NCBI GenBank assembly: GCA_002392705.1
Contig: DGHP01000003.1
Span: 27,764-55,055 of the forward strand
DNA length: 27,292 nucleotides
Direction: 5' to 3'
Source: Lachnospiraceae bacterium UBA3845
GTDB taxonomy: Bacteria > Bacillota > Clostridia > Lachnospirales > Lachnospiraceae
In this document: positions 25,020-27,292 of the stretch, in pieces
How positions within the stretch are numbered: the first letter of the stretch is position 1
How the letters are laid out: every line of letters starts with the position of its first letter
Notes under the pieces: model-generated
What the model was told of the DNA's origin: nothing
Database searches by the model: none
What the model saw: the letters and a program-made list of their open reading frames with translations, nothing else
Translations under genes and position numbers: made by a program

Positions 25020-27292
25020 ATGACCAAGGCTTTTTTTGAGGCATTTCCCGGCGTCATGCCGGAGGATGAGGATATCAGGGGGATTCTCCGGCACACCACG
25101 GTCACGCGCCTGACCATGAACAGCGGAAAGACCCTCCTGAAGGTCTACCTTGACGCTGACCGTCTGATTCCGAAAAAGGATGTCGTGAAGCTGGAGGCGG
25201 TGATGGATGAACAGATCGCAGCGCCTCTGGGAATGAAGACGAGGATCATAGAGAAATTCCATCTCTCCGGGCAGTACAACGCGAAATATCTGATGAAAGT
25301 CTACCGCAGCAGCATTCTCTATGAGCTGAAGGGATACCAGAAATGTCTCTACACCCTGTTCAGGAGCTCCGAATGCGTCTTTTCAGATGAGGAGACCTGC
25401 GTTCTCTATGTCGAGGATTCCATCGTGGCCCGCCAGTATGAGGATGAACTCAAACGGGTGCTGGACAAGATCTTTACAGAGAGATGCGGTCTGAACCTGA
25501 AGCTGACCATCGCCTACAAGGAGGCTTCCGTCGCAGCGAAGACGCGTGCTTTGCGCCAGATGCAGATGGAGGAGAAGCTGGCTGCAGGCGCCGGCAGCTA
25601 TTTCGCGGGGACGCGGGAGACAGAGAAGGAGCAGGCGGAAGAGAAGCGGGAAAAGGATGCGGGGAAGACAGCCGGGACTGCCGGAAGCGCCGGGGAGAAC
25701 GGAACCGGCAGCGCCGGGATGAACGGGATCGGAAGCATCGGGATGAACGGAGCTGACCGCATCGGAATGAACGCAGCTGAAAGCAGCGGGGAAAACGGGG
25801 CTGACAGCGCCGGGGAAAACGGAGCCGGCAGCCGCGGCAGACGTACGGTCAGAGGCGCCCGGAGGGGAGCCGCAAAAGGAGCCGGCGACCGGGGCAGGGG
25901 CCAGGGCGGCGGGGATGAGAACCGCGCACCGGTCCTCAGCTATTCGGAGAATCCGGATGTCATATACGGTAAGGATTTTGACGATGACGCCGTCGAGATG
26001 AAGACAATTCTCGACGGGATCGGGGATGTCACGGTCAGAGGACAGGTTGCTGCTGTCGATGTCAGGGAGATCCATACGAAGAAAGGCCGCGATCTGAATC
26101 TGGTGGTCATGAGCGTAACAGACTTTACCGACACGATGAACGCCAAGCTGTTCGTGGATCCCGCCCTGAAAGGGGAACTGACCGCGGCGCTGAAACCCGG
26201 GACTTTTGTGAAGATCAGGGGCATGGCCTCCCAGGACCGCTATGATTCCGACATTGTGATCGGGAATATCTACGGGATCAAGAAGACCGCCGATTTCAGA
26301 AAGCGCCGCATGGATACCTGGCCGGAGAAGCGGGTGGAGCTGCACTGCCATACCAAGATGAGCGCCATGGACGCGGTCAGCGATGTGAAAACAATTGTAA
26401 AGACGGCCGCTTCATGGGGCCATAAGGCGATCGCCATCACTGACCACGGCGGCGTGCAGGCGCTCCCGGATGCCTGGCATGCCGTGCCGGAGGATTCGGA
26501 TTTCAAGGTGATCTACGGATGCGAGGCCTATCTGGTGGACGACCAGATGGAGACTGCCGTCAATTCAAAAGGGCAGGAACTGTCAGGCAGCTATGTCGTC
26601 TTTGACCTGGAGACAACGGGTTTTTCCCCGGTTGAAAACCGGATCATCGAGATCGGCGCCGTGAAGGTGGAAAACGGGAAGATTGCGGAGCGCTTTTCCG
26701 AATTTGTGAACCCGGAGGTTCCGATTCCCTTCCGGATCGAGCAGCTGACCAGCATCAGCGACGCCATGGTCATGAAGGCGGAGACAATAGAGAAGATTCT
26801 CCCGCGTTTTCTTGCTTTCTGTGAAGATTCGGTGCTGGTGGCGCACAACGCGGCCTTCGACGTCAGCTTTATCGAGGAGAACTGCGACCGGCTGGGATAC
26901 GCCCACGATTTTACCTATGTTGATACCGTGGCGCTTGCGCGGGTCCTTCTTCCCGGAATCAGCAAATACAAGCTGGACAATGTGGCCAGGGCTCTGAACG
27001 TCAGCCTGGGCCACCATCACAGGGCAGTGGACGACGCGGCGTGCACGGCAGATATTTTCCTGCGCTTTATCCGTATGCTGGGCGACCTGGAGATCGGCGA
27101 CCTGGACCAGATGAACGAATACTGCAGGGCGGACGATTCCAGGATCCGGAAGATGCCCACCTACCATGTCATCCTGCTGGCGAAAAATGAGATTGGCCGG
27201 GTCAACCTTTACCGCTGCGTGTCCAAGTCGCACCTGGATTATTTCGCGCGCCATCCGCGCCTGCCCAAGAGCTACCTGGCGGAGCACAGGGA
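25020..27292 (+). CDS. polC: DNA polymerase III alpha subunit, PolC type (3' end outside window)
   Basis: First 757 codons of the Gram-positive replicative polymerase; the frame is open to the window edge (full proteins are about 1,400-1,500 aa). Order: N-terminal domain (1-200), a low-complexity insert (about 200-300), an OB-fold region ('VTVRGQVAAVDVREIHTKKGRDLNLVVMSVTDFTDTMNAK', about 340-420), the start of the PHP domain ('VELHCHTKMSAMDAV', 'AIAITDHGG'), then the DnaQ-like proofreading exonuclease inserted in PHP: Exo I 'FDLETTG', Exo II 'VAHNAAFDVSF' and Exo III 'HHHRAVDDAACTA'. Exonuclease placement inside PHP is diagnostic of PolC as opposed to DnaE. Proofreading residues are intact. 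The catalytic polymerase domain is not in view. Shine-Dalgarno weak (AAAAGGGA). Confidence 0.96.
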   Translation, partial: MTKAFFEAFPGVMPEDEDIRGILRHTTVTRLTMNSGKTLLKVYLDADRLIPKKDVVKLEAVMDEQIAAPLGMKTRIIEKFHLSGQYNAKYLMKVYRSSILYELKGYQKCLYTLFRSSECVFSDEETCVLYVEDSIVARQYEDELKRVLDKIFTERCGLNLKLTIAYKEASVAAKTRALRQMQMEEKLAAGAGSYFAGTRETEKEQAEEKREKDAGKTAGTAGSAGENGTGSAGMNGIGSIGMNGADRIGMNAAESSGENGADSAGENGAGSRGRRTVRGARRGAAKGAGDRGRGQGGGDENRAPVLSYSENPDVIYGKDFDDDAVEMKTILDGIGDVTVRGQVAAVDVREIHTKKGRDLNLVVMSVTDFTDTMNAKLFVDPALKGELTAALKPGTFVKIRGMASQDRYDSDIVIGNIYGIKKTADFRKRRMDTWPEKRVELHCHTKMSAMDAVSDVKTIVKTAASWGHKAIAITDHGGVQALPDAWHAVPEDSDFKVIYGCEAYLVDDQMETAVNSKGQELSGSYVVFDLETTGFSPVENRIIEIGAVKVENGKIAERFSEFVNPEVPIPFRIEQLTSISDAMVMKAETIEKILPRFLAFCEDSVLVAHNAAFDVSFIEENCDRLGYAHDFTYVDTVALARVLLPGISKYKLDNVARALNVSLGHHHRAVDDAACTADIFLRFIRMLGDLEIGDLDQMNEYCRADDSRIRKMPTYHVILLAKNEIGRVNLYRCVSKSHLDYFARHPRLPKSYLAEHR
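25686..25829 (+). repeat. 24-bp tandem repeat in polC (six octapeptides)
   Basis: Six in-frame 24-bp units encode an octapeptide of consensus S-[AI]-G-[EM]-N-G-[AT]-[DG]. An Arg/Gly-rich stretch follows (about 25830-25920: S-R-G-R-R ... D-R-G-R-G-Q-G-G-G). The third-position differences between copies suggest an old expansion under protein-level selection or drift rather than a very recent one. Confidence 0.92.

Overview
The window looks like chromosomal DNA from a GC-rich monoderm Clostridia, most likely an uncultured or gut Lachnospiraceae-type organism. The evidence is a Gram-positive-type PolC, a separate zinc-binding PyrI, a fused PheA, Shine-Dalgarno sites of the AGGAGG class, and surface proteins built of Cna-B/DUF7601-like modules. 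The taxon is inferred from gene content, not from a marker search. No tRNA, rRNA, CRISPR array, transposase or phage gene was seen.

Region 1 (1-9658): two overlapping surface-protein genes. The first is a 532-aa membrane- or wall-anchored protein with three Cna-B-like modules and an LPxTG-like end (LPDAG). The second is a giant 2,684-aa secreted protein with a signal peptide, a 14-residue repeat stalk, a long acidic linker, about 900 residues of unrecognised ectodomain, a DUF11-like segment, about six Cna-B-like modules (one region carries a CUB-like stretch) and a short BspA-type leucine-rich-repeat end. It has no anchor of its own, so the small partner may help tether it. This pair is the most novel coding content here.

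Region 2 (9659-14908): a terminator, a clear sigma-A promoter sitting inside a 32-bp imperfect palindrome, then a complete branched-chain (hydrophobic) amino-acid ABC importer: substrate-binding protein, LivH, LivM, LivG, LivF. Hairpins between the binding-protein gene and livH probably set a high binding-protein to permease ratio.

Region 3 (14909-17145): pyrB-pyrI on the minus strand, convergent with the liv operon across a bidirectional terminator. The pair is bracketed by two inverted copies of a structured repeat of about 110 bp. An orphan HicB-like gene is transcribed divergently from pyrB, and one copy of the repeat lies in its leader.

Region 4 (17146-27292): a rightward run of housekeeping genes: pheA (chorismate mutase/prephenate dehydratase), a DUF815 AAA-type ATPase, a Ppx/GppA-HD protein with altered signature residues, ppk1, ispG and a 3'-truncated polC. 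The Ppx-like and Ppk1 genes form a polyphosphate pair. PolC carries an unusual six-copy octapeptide repeat and a Gly/Arg-rich stretch between its N-terminal and OB domains. A degenerate tandem repeat of about 64 bp fills the ppk-ispG gap.
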